Shown here: positions 7,593 to 14,254 of the stretch, piece by piece
Numbering within the stretch: position 1 is the stretch's first letter
Layout of the letters: the number at the start of each line of letters is the position of its first letter
Assembly: GCA_948907985.1 (NCBI GenBank)
Contig: CAQWMM010000024.1
Location: 1-33,207, forward strand
Source: an uncultured Bacillota bacterium
GTDB taxonomy: Bacteria > Bacillota > Dehalobacteriia > UBA4068 > UBA4997
Reading direction: 5' to 3'
DNA: 33,207 nt
Made by a program: the position numbers and the translations under genes
Notes under the pieces: model-generated
Seen by the model: the letters and a program-made list of their open reading frames with translations, nothing else
Told to the model about the DNA's origin: nothing
Databases searched by the model: none

Positions 7593-7700
7593 TATTTTAG
7601 GCCAACATTCAGGCCGGGACAATATGAATGGACGGACGATCCGCTGCCGCGGCCCGATTGGGCCGGGTATGAACGTTTCGGGAAGTTAAGGAGGAAAACA
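7593..7700 (+). other. Structured rplS 5' leader, candidate L19 autoregulatory element
   Basis: About 108 bases lie between the predicted transcription start and the L19 start codon. They include a GC-rich hairpin CGGCCC / GGGCCG with a GATT loop (7650-7665) and other GGCC pairings. L19 leader RNAs that bind the protein are known in Bacillota. Secondary structure is seen; membership of that Rfam family is inferred. The region stays open in the L19 frame, but it lacks a start with a binding site and is not part of the protein. Confidence 0.4.
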
Positions 7701-8042
7701 ATGAACGTGATTGAAGAATTGGAAAAAGAACAACTGCGGGATGATATTCCGGAATTTAAGCCTGGCGACACGGTTCGTCTTTCGGTGCGTGTTATTGAGG
7801 GCGGCAAGGAAAGAATCCAGCAGTATGAGGGCGTGGTGATTAAACGCCAGAACAGCGGCATCCGCGAAACCTTTACGGTGCGCAGAGTCAGCTATGGCGT
7901 TGGCGTGGAAAGAACTTTCCCCGTACATTCTCCCAAATTGGCCAAAATTCAGGTTATGCGGCGCGGCAAGGTTCGTCGGGCTAAGCTGTATTATTTGCGT
8001 AACCTCACCGGTAAGGCTGCTCGTATTAAGGATATTCGTTAA
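7701..8042 (+). CDS. rplS: 50S ribosomal protein L19
   Basis: 113-residue L19, which sits at the 30S-50S interface. The sequence contains FKPGDTVRLSVRVIEG, QQYEGVVIKRQNSGIRETFTV, RTFPVHSPK and the C-terminal KLYYLRNLTGKAARIKD, all standard for the family, at normal length. The start is the ATG seven bases after AAGGAGG; the reading frame extends further upstream but that part belongs to the leader RNA. Unlike the classical rpsP-rimM-trmD-rplS operon, it stands between hslO and efp. Confidence 0.97.
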   Translation: MNVIEELEKEQLRDDIPEFKPGDTVRLSVRVIEGGKERIQQYEGVVIKRQNSGIRETFTVRRVSYGVGVERTFPVHSPKLAKIQVMRRGKVRRAKLYYLRNLTGKAARIKDIR

Positions 8043-8050
8043 AAAAACTG

Positions 8051-8093
8051 TAAGCACAAATTCCGGCGTTTGCATGTTCGGTTTTTGTGCTTA
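8051..8093 (+). terminator. Hairpin between rplS and efp
   Basis: A 10-bp stem TAAGCACAAA / TTTGTGCTTA closes a 23-base loop that can form an inner CCG/CGG stem. It is followed by TTTATAAAAG rather than a long T-run. It could be a terminator or attenuator between the two genes. Confidence 0.5.
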
Positions 8094-8119
8094 TTTATAA
8101 AAGGCAGGAGGTAATATTT

Positions 8120-8674
8120 GTGATTTCCAGTAATGATTTTAGAAACGGCGTATCCATTGATTTGGACGGCGACGCCTTTATTGTGGTTGACTTTCAGCAC
8201 GTTAAGCCTGGCAAAGGTTCGGCTTTTGTGCGTACAAAGCTGAAGAATGTTCGCACCGGCGGCGTGGTGGAGCGTACTTTTGCGGCCGGTGAAAAAGTGC
8301 CGAAGGCGCATTTGGAGCGCAAACAGATGCAGTATCTGTACAACGACGGCGATTATGTGTTTATGGATAACCAGACCTATGATCAGATGTCGCTGACGGG
8401 GGATCAAATTGGCCCGAAACTGAAATATTTGAAAGAAAATATGGATTTGTATATTCTGTTCTTTAAGGGCGAGATTTTGGGCGTGGATTTTCCGCCGCAG
8501 GTGGAACTTACCGTGGTACAGACCGATCCCGGCATCCCCGGCGCAACGGCCACCGGCGGCACCAAACCTGCGGTTACGGATACCGGTGCAACTGTTAAAG
8601 TACCGATTTTCATTAACGAGGGCGATGTTATCCGGGTGAACACCGAAACCAACGAGTATATCGAGCGGGTTTAA
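8120..8674 (+). CDS. efp: Translation elongation factor P
   Basis: 184-residue EF-P, which relieves ribosome stalling at polyproline. It has three beta-barrel domains. The domain I tip HVKPGKGSAFVR carries Lys32, the residue modified in Bacillus EF-P. GVVERTF, LYNDGDYVFMD and the C-terminal GATATGGTKPA are family-typical. The start codon is GTG at 8120, eight bases after AGGAGG; no ATG fits. Length and sequence are normal. In Bacillota EF-P is often next to spore or aminopeptidase genes; here it sits between rplS and a CD1247-type gene. Confidence 0.96.
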   Translation: MISSNDFRNGVSIDLDGDAFIVVDFQHVKPGKGSAFVRTKLKNVRTGGVVERTFAAGEKVPKAHLERKQMQYLYNDGDYVFMDNQTYDQMSLTGDQIGPKLKYLKENMDLYILFFKGEILGVDFPPQVELTVVQTDPGIPGATATGGTKPAVTDTGATVKVPIFINEGDVIRVNTETNEYIERV

Positions 8675-8680
8675 TTAGTT

Positions 8681-8714
8681 ATGTTAGCAGATTTTGCTGA
8701 TATGTTTTTAGTTT
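8681..8714 (+). terminator. Rho-independent terminator of efp
   Basis: A 9-bp stem with two G-U pairs (8681-8689 with 8695-8703) and a 5-base loop, followed by GTTTTTAGTTT. It begins seven bases after the efp stop. Confidence 0.6.
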
Positions 8715-8832
8715 ATATGGAATAATGCCCGTTTGCTAATTGTATATTATATGGATATATGGGCATATTCTTATAAATGTTTTGGTTCGGCAGGTGTATA
8801 TGCTGAAAATTTTCAAAAGGAGGTTTGCGCTT

Positions 8833-9306
8833 ATGAGTGAACTGAAAGAAAAGGTTGTCTTTTTGCAGGGCTTGGCTCAGGGTATGGAGTTGGACGAGGC
8901 TACAAAGGAAGGCAAGCTGCTGAAATCCATATTGGAGGTTTTGGCCGATATGGCTGATGAAGTTGCTGACTTATCCGCTGATCTGGACGAAATCTATGAT
9001 TATGTTGATGAGTTGGATGAGGATTTGGCCGAGGTTGAAGAAGAAGTTTACGGCGAGGACGACGATTGCTGTTGCGATGGTGACTGCGATTGTGATGATG
9101 ATGATTGTTGCTGCGACGACGAAGACGAGGACTATGTGGAGGTTACCTGTCCGAATTGTCATGAAACCGTTTGTTTCAGCTCGGATATTTTAGAAGCCGA
9201 CGAGCCGATTGAGGTTGTTTGCCCGGTTTGCGACGCGGCGGTGTTCTCTAACGATGCGGAATATGTTGAGGTTGAGGGCGAAACTAAAGAGGACGAAGAA
9301 AAATAG
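8833..9306 (+). CDS. CD1247-type N-terminal domain protein with Cys/Asp cluster and zinc ribbon
   Basis: 157 residues. The N-terminal helical domain (1-72, LKEKVVFLQGLAQGMELDEATKEGKLL...) matches a domain known in Clostridia from the C. difficile CD1247 protein. It is followed by a low-complexity segment (75-100) containing eight Cys among Asp within residues 79-94 (CCC, CDC, CCC). Next comes a zinc-ribbon-like part with CPNC (106-109) and CPVC (130-133), and an acidic tail. The chosen ATG at 8833 follows AAAAGGAGG; the frame is open upstream but has no binding site. Molecular function is unknown; metal binding is inferred from the Cys layout. A strong terminator follows. Confidence 0.85.
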   Translation: MSELKEKVVFLQGLAQGMELDEATKEGKLLKSILEVLADMADEVADLSADLDEIYDYVDELDEDLAEVEEEVYGEDDDCCCDGDCDCDDDDCCCDDEDEDYVEVTCPNCHETVCFSSDILEADEPIEVVCPVCDAAVFSNDAEYVEVEGETKEDEEK

Positions 9307-9323
9307 TCAATAAAAAATGTCAT

Positions 9324-9357
9324 AAAAATCCCTCCGGCTGGCGTTGGAGGGATTTTT
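9324..9357. terminator. Strong bidirectional terminator
   Basis: Perfect 12-bp stem AAAAATCCCTCC / GGAGGGATTTTT with a 10-base loop, with T-runs in both orientations. It separates the converging CD1247-type gene and the C39-like protease. Confidence 0.9.
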
Positions 9358-9376
9358 ATATGATAGTTTAAAGTGC

Positions 9377-10285
9377 TTATTCAGCTTTATTGTAGGATAG
9401 CAGCCACAGCGGCGCGCCGGCGGAGCGGCTGTATGAAAGCTCGCTCATAATTAAATCCAGGTCCCAGGGCGTCAGGCTACGCTCCAGGCTGGCCGGATCG
9501 GATACCAGAATTTTTCCGTCGGCGGTTACGCCGCGCAACACAATAAAATGTCCGCTGCTGGTGAAGTGGCCCTTGCGCATCAGGGCGATGCCCAGTTCAT
9601 CGCCAGACAGGCGGGCGATTAAATTCTCCCGATCATAATTCTCCGGCGTAACGCCGGAATAACTGATACTGTATGATTCCGCCACGCCTGCCACAATAGA
9701 AAGATAGGAACCCTGCCGGCTGGCCCAATAACCGCAATCGGCGCAAAACTGTGCCATCTCCGCCGGGTTAACGTTTTCTTCCCGAAAGGTGGAAACCACC
9801 ATGGCCAGCGCCGTTGGCCCACAGCCATAGCCGGCTATGGGATCGGTTCCGTAGTTTTGGCTGGCCCAGGGTTCGTCTTTTTGGTTATAATAGACAACCT
9901 GTGGTTCGGTTCCGGTTAGATAATACTGCCCGTCAATCTCTATCAGGCTGGTGATTGAGGGATCGCCGGCCAGGGGCGCCGGCGGCAGGGGCAGGTCATC
10001 CTCGGCGGGGGGCAGTTGCGCCTCTTCAACGGCGCGGGCAATGCTGGCTGTTTGCTGCGTGATATTTTCGGCTGCCAGAGTAATGTTATCAAAAAAGTTT
10101 TGGTTAAACTCTAACAGACGGTCGCGTTGGTCGGCAATCTGCTGCTTAACCGGCGCAGTGATTTCGGCGTAAAGTTCCGGCGCGGCCAGCCGGCAGACAA
10201 TTAGTTCCATACCGCCGATACAAAGGGCGGCCAACAGGATAACTGCCAAAACAATTCGCAAGGTATGTCGTTTGGTTTGTCGCAT
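9377..10285 (-). CDS. Membrane-anchored C39-like cysteine peptidase
   Basis: 302 residues. One N-terminal transmembrane helix (about 10-30) is preceded by basic residues, so the rest should lie outside the membrane. A helical region (40-90) and a Pro-rich linker (91-107) lead to a Peptidase_C39_2-like papain-fold domain from about residue 128. Cys155 in GYGCGPTALAMV, His246 in GHFIVLRG and Asp263 in VSDPAS form the expected catalytic triad. AAGGA lies upstream of the ATG. It has no adjacent ABC-transporter domain or bacteriocin precursor, so leader-peptide processing is unlikely. A role in peptide or cell-wall-associated cleavage is inferred. It is divergent from the FtsE-like gene. Confidence 0.85.
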   Translation of the reverse strand: MRQTKRHTLRIVLAVILLAALCIGGMELIVCRLAAPELYAEITAPVKQQIADQRDRLLEFNQNFFDNITLAAENITQQTASIARAVEEAQLPPAEDDLPLPPAPLAGDPSITSLIEIDGQYYLTGTEPQVVYYNQKDEPWASQNYGTDPIAGYGCGPTALAMVVSTFREENVNPAEMAQFCADCGYWASRQGSYLSIVAGVAESYSISYSGVTPENYDRENLIARLSGDELGIALMRKGHFTSSGHFIVLRGVTADGKILVSDPASLERSLTPWDLDLIMSELSYSRSAGAPLWLLSYNKAE

Positions 10286-10314
10286 ATTTTTTTCCTTTTT
10301 TATAAAAAATAGTG

Positions 10315-10343
10315 ATGACTTTCAGTTTTAAATATGATATAAT
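10315..10343 (+). promoter_or_regulatory. Extended -10 promoter for the FtsE-like operon
   Basis: ATGACT (10315-10320), 17-base spacer, TATAAT (10338-10343) with TG one base upstream (extended -10). A small inverted repeat AATGCT / AGCATT (10347-10352, 10366-10371) overlaps the expected start of transcription and could be regulatory. Confidence 0.55.
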
Positions 10344-10417
10344 AGAAATGCTTTAGCAATATTATAGCATTAATAAGGCTGGGTGTCCAGTAGCAAAATT
10401 AAGGGGTGGCTGGAATA

Positions 10418-11188
10418 ATGCCCGATTTGCGGCTTGAAGGGGCAACAAAATATTATAAGCTGGAAAAAAAGAAACTGCTGGCGGTGCAGGATATTAATCT
10501 GACCATTGAACAGGGCGAATTTGTTTTTCTCATTGGCAGCAGCGGCGCCGGTAAAACTACTGTTTTGCGGATGTTGGGCGGTGATTTGCGGCCAGACTCC
10601 GGTTCGGCTTATTTGGGCGATAAGAATATGGGCTATTATTTTGGGCCGTTGCAATTTCGTCTGCGCCGCTGTTTTGGTTATGTCTGGCAGGAGCCACAGC
10701 TTTTGCGCAAGCGCACTATTTATGAAAATCTCTTTATGGCGCTGGCCGCGCGTGCTGTGGGCAAGCGGGTTAAATGGGATAAGGCGGTGGCCAAGGCTTT
10801 GGCGCTGGTTGGTATGCAGGGGGTGGAGCATTGTTTTCCCGCGGATTTGTCGTTGGGAGAAGTTCGTCTGGTGGAGCTGGCCCGAGCTTTGGTGAACAGC
10901 CCGCAAATTTTGATTTTGGACGAGCTGACAGCTAATCTTGATGATGATAATATTTGGGATATTATGTATTTGCTTAATGAGTTAAACAATCGGGGCATTA
11001 CAATCGTGATGGCAACTCATGCCAGTCAGTATGTAAACATTATGCGCCGGCGGGTGGTTATGCTGCGGGACGGTAGGCTAGTCAGCGACGTGCATAACGG
11101 GCGCTATGGCGAGGCCCCGCAGAACGCCTTTTTAACTAATTGGGCAGAAAAACAGATAAACAAGCGCAGAAAGTGGGAACGAAAATGA
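10418..11188 (+). CDS. FtsE-like ABC transporter ATPase with degenerate signature motif
   Basis: 256 residues. Walker A is GSSGAGKTT (40-48), the Q-loop region is near Gln91 (WQEPQLL), Walker B is ILILDE (164-169), and the switch His is in MATHAS (about 201). Layout and length resemble FtsE/LolD-type ATPases, but two motifs deviate. The signature is LSLGEVR where LSGGQxR is expected, and the D-loop region reads DELTANLDD instead of DEPTGNLD. No FtsX permease is adjacent. The ATG at 10418 lies eight bases after AAGGGGTGG; an upstream GTG at 10406 overlaps that site. The stop overlaps the next start as ATGA, indicating translational coupling with the lysine-rich membrane protein. The partner permease, if any, is unknown. 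Confidence 0.85.
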   Translation: MPDLRLEGATKYYKLEKKKLLAVQDINLTIEQGEFVFLIGSSGAGKTTVLRMLGGDLRPDSGSAYLGDKNMGYYFGPLQFRLRRCFGYVWQEPQLLRKRTIYENLFMALAARAVGKRVKWDKAVAKALALVGMQGVEHCFPADLSLGEVRLVELARALVNSPQILILDELTANLDDDNIWDIMYLLNELNNRGITIVMATHASQYVNIMRRRVVMLRDGRLVSDVHNGRYGEAPQNAFLTNWAEKQINKRRKWERK

Positions 11189-12363
11189 AAAAGAAGGATA
11201 ACGCGAAAAAATTGGAGGCCAAAGCGCAAAAGCTGGAGGCTAAAAATAAAAAAAAGCAGGAAAAAAAGGAAGCCAAAAGTAAAAAGAAAAAGGAAAAGCA
11301 GGAGGCCAAGGCCAAAAAGCGACAAACCAAACAAGCGGCAGCAGCCAAAAAACAACAGGCTAAGGCGGGCAAAAAAGGCCAGGCTGAGGGCGCAGAGCAG
11401 CAGGGCAAAAGGCGGCTTAATCTTAAAGTGGTTATTCCACTGCTTTTGGTGTTGGCGGCGGCCGGCGGCGCAGGATTTCATTTCTTTTGGCCCGGCGGCG
11501 AGGAGTTGCAGCCACCGGCGGCCTACATAATTGCTGATGAAAGTACGATTGTTTTAGATGGTTTCTTGACGGAGGGCGGCAAAATTAAATCCATAAATAT
11601 CCAACTTCCGGAGGAAGACGGGGACGAACCGGCGGAGGATGAGCCAATGGGTGATGAAAATTCGGCTGACGGCAAAGACGAAGCGGCAGAGCCGCAGGCT
11701 GTGCCTATTGATGCGACGGCTGTTTATGAATATACCGGGGTTACTCCGGCGGCCTTGCAGCAGTATGTGGCGGCGTTGCAAGCCGAAGAAGAGGGCTTTA
11801 TTCTGGTAGACGAGGAGTATAAAAAGCTGGAGGAACAGCCTGATTTTGGCGGCGCGGCGGCTGATGCGGAAAATCAAGAATCAGCCGAAGATAAATCTGA
11901 TGATAAGAAATCAGATGATAAAAAAGACGCTGAAGAAGGCGAGGAACTGCCGCCAATGACCGACGGCGCAATCTTGCTGGCCAGAGAGGCCGGCGCGGAG
12001 GGCAGGCTTTTTCAGCTTGCTATCAGCTGGACGGCTAAGGGCGAATCGGTAATTGCCGTAAGCTGCCCGCAGGCCGCTTTTCCGCAGGAGCCGACTTTGA
12101 CCAGCCAGGGTGCGCTGGATTATATCAAGGCGCAAAAGCCGTCTGATTTGGGATTGCCCGGCGAATCTATGGATGCCTATCACGTTTATAACCAGGAGGG
12201 CAGCGTGGTTATCGACGGCAAGATCTATCGCAAGTTTTATGTCTATGCACTGGACGAAAAAACCAACACTAACGCCTATGTGGGCGAATATTTAATTAGC
12301 AGTACCGGTAATATAATTTATAAACAGGACCGGTTAACTGGAGAATTGGAGCAGGTGAAATAA
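11185..12363 (+). CDS. Lysine-rich single-pass membrane protein of unknown function
   Basis: 392 residues. Residues 1-76 are a low-complexity Lys/Ala/Glu/Gln helix (KKKDNAKKLEAKAQ and similar) with more than thirty lysines. Then comes one transmembrane segment (about 81-101, VVIPLLLVLAAAGGAG). Outside it are an acidic stretch (about 140-170), a second acidic Lys/Asp linker (SDDKKSDDKKDAEEG) near 250, and a C-terminal folded domain ending in ISSTGNIIYKQDRLTGELEQV. No family is recognised. The basic cytoplasmic tail could touch nucleic acid, the FtsE-like ATPase or anionic lipid; this is inference. The ATGA overlap with the ATPase gene suggests one complex. Confidence 0.8.
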   Translation: MKKKDNAKKLEAKAQKLEAKNKKKQEKKEAKSKKKKEKQEAKAKKRQTKQAAAAKKQQAKAGKKGQAEGAEQQGKRRLNLKVVIPLLLVLAAAGGAGFHFFWPGGEELQPPAAYIIADESTIVLDGFLTEGGKIKSINIQLPEEDGDEPAEDEPMGDENSADGKDEAAEPQAVPIDATAVYEYTGVTPAALQQYVAALQAEEEGFILVDEEYKKLEEQPDFGGAAADAENQESAEDKSDDKKSDDKKDAEEGEELPPMTDGAILLAREAGAEGRLFQLAISWTAKGESVIAVSCPQAAFPQEPTLTSQGALDYIKAQKPSDLGLPGESMDAYHVYNQEGSVVIDGKIYRKFYVYALDEKTNTNAYVGEYLISSTGNIIYKQDRLTGELEQVK

Positions 12364-12366
12364 AAT

Positions 12367-12612
12367 ATGTATGAATTTGGCGATATTAAAATTCGTTTGC
12401 AAGAACTACTTGAAGAACACGAACTGAGCAAAAGCAAACTGTCTCAACAAACGGGAATGCAGCGGTTGCAGATTAAAAAATACTGCAATAATACGATTAC
12501 GCGTCTTGATATAGACGTGTTGGCGCGGCTTTGCCATGTTTTTAATTGCAATATAGAGGATTTGTTGGTGTATGTGCCGCCGCAGGATGAGTATAAACAA
12601 AAAGCTGAATAA
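12367..12612 (+). CDS. XRE-family (Cro/C1-type) helix-turn-helix protein
   Basis: 81 residues forming a compact HTH domain: LQELLEEHELSKSKLSQQTGM (helices 1-2), a recognition helix around QRLQIKKYCNN, then ITRLDIDVLARLCHVFNCNIEDLLVY. This is the standard XRE pattern, where the last part gives the IDxLxxLCxxxxCxxxDLLxY signature. It is probably a DNA-binding regulator, perhaps of this operon. It begins three bases after the membrane-protein stop and its end overlaps the ComEA-like start by 26 bases, so it is translated as part of the operon. Confidence 0.88.
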   Translation: MYEFGDIKIRLQELLEEHELSKSKLSQQTGMQRLQIKKYCNNTITRLDIDVLARLCHVFNCNIEDLLVYVPPQDEYKQKAE

Positions 12613-13189
12613 AAGATTCTGGACAGCTTTGGTTTTGCTGGCTCTGCTGCTTTATGGTCTGTACGCCCAATATGCGGCTTATCAGGCCGGGCTTTTGCCG
12701 CCCTATAATGCAGAGCGGCTGGTGGCGGTAGCTGGGTTTAACGCGGAAAAGCCGGCTGGCAGCGTGATTGTGGCGGTCAGTGGAGCGGCAAAAATGCGGG
12801 GATTTTATGCCATACCGCAGAATATGGAGATGCGGGAGTTTTTGGCTTGCCTTGGCGTTCAGCGAAACGGCGATGTTTCGGCTTGGGACTTGGCGCATAA
12901 ACCGGAGCAGGGGGATTGCTATTTTGTTGCGGATTTGGCGCAGGCTGATTCGGCGGCGCCCTGGCTGATGAACCAGACGGCAGAATCTTTGGCGGACGGG
13001 CGGCTGAACCTAAACACGGCCACGCTGGAGGAATTGCAGCAGCTGCCGAATATTGGCCCCGGCCGGGCGCAGGCAATTATTGATTATCGCCTGGAGCATC
13101 ATGGTTTTCGTTATCCGGAGGAACTGTTGGGCGTTAAGGGTATCGGTGAAAAAATTTATGAACAGTTAAAGGACCAGGTTGAGGTTTAG
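12587..13189 (+). CDS. ComEA-like DNA-binding protein (SLBB + helix-hairpin-helix)
   Basis: 200 residues. After a basic N terminus comes a transmembrane anchor (about 10-28, FWTALVLLALLLYGLYAQ). An SLBB-like segment follows (about 58-95, IVAVSGAAKMRGFYAIP). At the C terminus is a tandem helix-hairpin-helix domain with LNLNTATLEELQQLPNIGPGRAQ and LLGVKGIGEKIYEQL, typical of ComEA, the DNA receptor of natural transformation. The start overlaps the HTH gene by 26 bases; the ATG has no strong binding site, so translation probably depends on coupling. An alternative GTG lies 15 bases upstream. A metallo-beta-lactamase protein follows. ComEA is the best family name; uptake function is not proven. 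Confidence 0.88.
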   Translation: MSINKKLNKRFWTALVLLALLLYGLYAQYAAYQAGLLPPYNAERLVAVAGFNAEKPAGSVIVAVSGAAKMRGFYAIPQNMEMREFLACLGVQRNGDVSAWDLAHKPEQGDCYFVADLAQADSAAPWLMNQTAESLADGRLNLNTATLEELQQLPNIGPGRAQAIIDYRLEHHGFRYPEELLGVKGIGEKIYEQLKDQVEV

Positions 13190-13204
13190 CCTTGGTATAA
13201 GCAG

Positions 13205-14095
13205 ATGAACGAAAAAAACAGGTTGGCGGCGCTGGTTTGTCTGGCAGCGGCAATTTTGGTGCTGCTGCTGCCTGGCGGTGGAAGCAGCCGGGGCTATATA
13301 ACGTTGACGGTGTTGGATGTTGGCCAGGGCGACGCGCTGCTGGTTAGCGCGGACGGCTGCAATGTTTTGATTGACGCTGGCGGCCGGCCGGAAAATCCGG
13401 AGGCCATGGGCGAATATGTGGTTGTGCCTTATTTGAAAGCCCAGCGGATTGGCCGGTTGGATATGGTGTTTAACACCCATCCTGATATTGACCATATCGG
13501 CGGGCTTTTTGCGGTTCTGGACGAAATCCGGGTTGACTATCTGGCGGTTTTTTCCGGTTATATAGACAGCGCCAACCAGGCGCAGCTTTTAGCGCAGGCT
13601 GGGGAGCGGGATATTCCGGTTGTTTCGGTGGCGGCTGGCGACGTCTTTAACTTTTCTGATAATTTTTCAATCAGGGTTTTGGCTCCGTCCCCTGGGGCGC
13701 AGTTTGTCGGGGAGGCGGTTAATAACGGCTCGCTGGTTTTGCAAATCAGTTATCAGGATTTTGATTTGCTGACCTGCGGCGACCTGGTGGGCGATGAAAT
13801 GACTTTGGCCGTGCAAGATCTGGATTGTGCCGATATCGAGGTTTTGCAGCTGCCGCACCATGGCAGCCGGTATAGTTATGCCGAGGATTGGTATGCCGCT
13901 TTCACGCCGGAGGCGGTTTTTATTTCCGTGGGGCGTGATAACAGCTATGGCCACCCTGGCACGGAGGTTGTCGCATATTGGCAGGAGCGGGGCGTGCCGG
14001 TTTTGCGTACTGATTTGTATGGTTCCTGCCGGATAACCTATCAGGACGGCTATATTGATTACGAAACGGTTTTAACGCCGGCATTGGTCGATTAG
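13205..14095 (+). CDS. Stand-alone ComEC/Rec2-type metallo-beta-lactamase-fold protein
   Basis: 296 residues. A signal or anchor helix (about 6-24) precedes a metallo-beta-lactamase domain. LDVGQGDALLVSADGCNVLIDAG, the metal motif THPDIDHIGG, TCGDLVGDE, PHHGSRYS and ISVGRDNSYGHPG match the C-terminal nuclease-like domain of ComEC. The multi-spanning ComEC channel and OB domain are absent, so this is the domain alone, anchored outside the membrane. It lies 15 bases after the comEA-like gene. It could process incoming or extracellular DNA or another phosphoester; a full comEC may exist elsewhere. No strong ribosome binding site is visible before the ATG. Confidence 0.88.
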   Translation: MNEKNRLAALVCLAAAILVLLLPGGGSSRGYITLTVLDVGQGDALLVSADGCNVLIDAGGRPENPEAMGEYVVVPYLKAQRIGRLDMVFNTHPDIDHIGGLFAVLDEIRVDYLAVFSGYIDSANQAQLLAQAGERDIPVVSVAAGDVFNFSDNFSIRVLAPSPGAQFVGEAVNNGSLVLQISYQDFDLLTCGDLVGDEMTLAVQDLDCADIEVLQLPHHGSRYSYAEDWYAAFTPEAVFISVGRDNSYGHPGTEVVAYWQERGVPVLRTDLYGSCRITYQDGYIDYETVLTPALVD

Positions 14096-14195
14096 GTGTC
14101 TTTTTTTAGGTTATTTACGGGCAATTAGTCGAATTTATCTGGAAAAGTCTGGCAGGTTTTACCAAAATGTTTTAGAAAAATATATTTAAGAATCT

Positions 14196-14201
14196 TATAA
14201 T
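14196..14201 (+). promoter_or_regulatory. Possible -10 element before the histidine kinase
   Basis: TATAAT 54 bases before the ATG at 14255, with only a weak -35 (TTAGAA or TTTAGA, 18-19 bases upstream). If it is used, transcription starts near 14208, which favours the later start codon. Confidence 0.35.
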
Positions 14202-14254
14202 GATGATAAATGGTAAAAAATGCCAAGAATAAACTGGAGAGGATTGAGTGTTGG

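Noticed and set aside
7557..7700. N-terminal extension of L19 in the same frame
   Set aside because: L19 begins at MNVIEELEKEQ after a perfect AAGGAGG; the upstream part carries a promoter and RNA structure.
8740..8832. N-terminal extension of the CD1247-type protein
   Set aside because: The family N terminus begins at MSELKEK, which follows AAAAGGAGG; the upstream part is AT-rich intergenic DNA.
9377..10285. C39-like protease as a bacteriocin leader peptidase
   Set aside because: No fused or adjacent exporter, no GG-leader peptide nearby, and a different domain plan with an N-terminal anchor.
11185..11412. Lys-rich N terminus as a frameshift or sequencing artefact
   Set aside because: The frame is continuous into a normal transmembrane helix and outer domain, and the start is coupled by ATGA to the gene before it.
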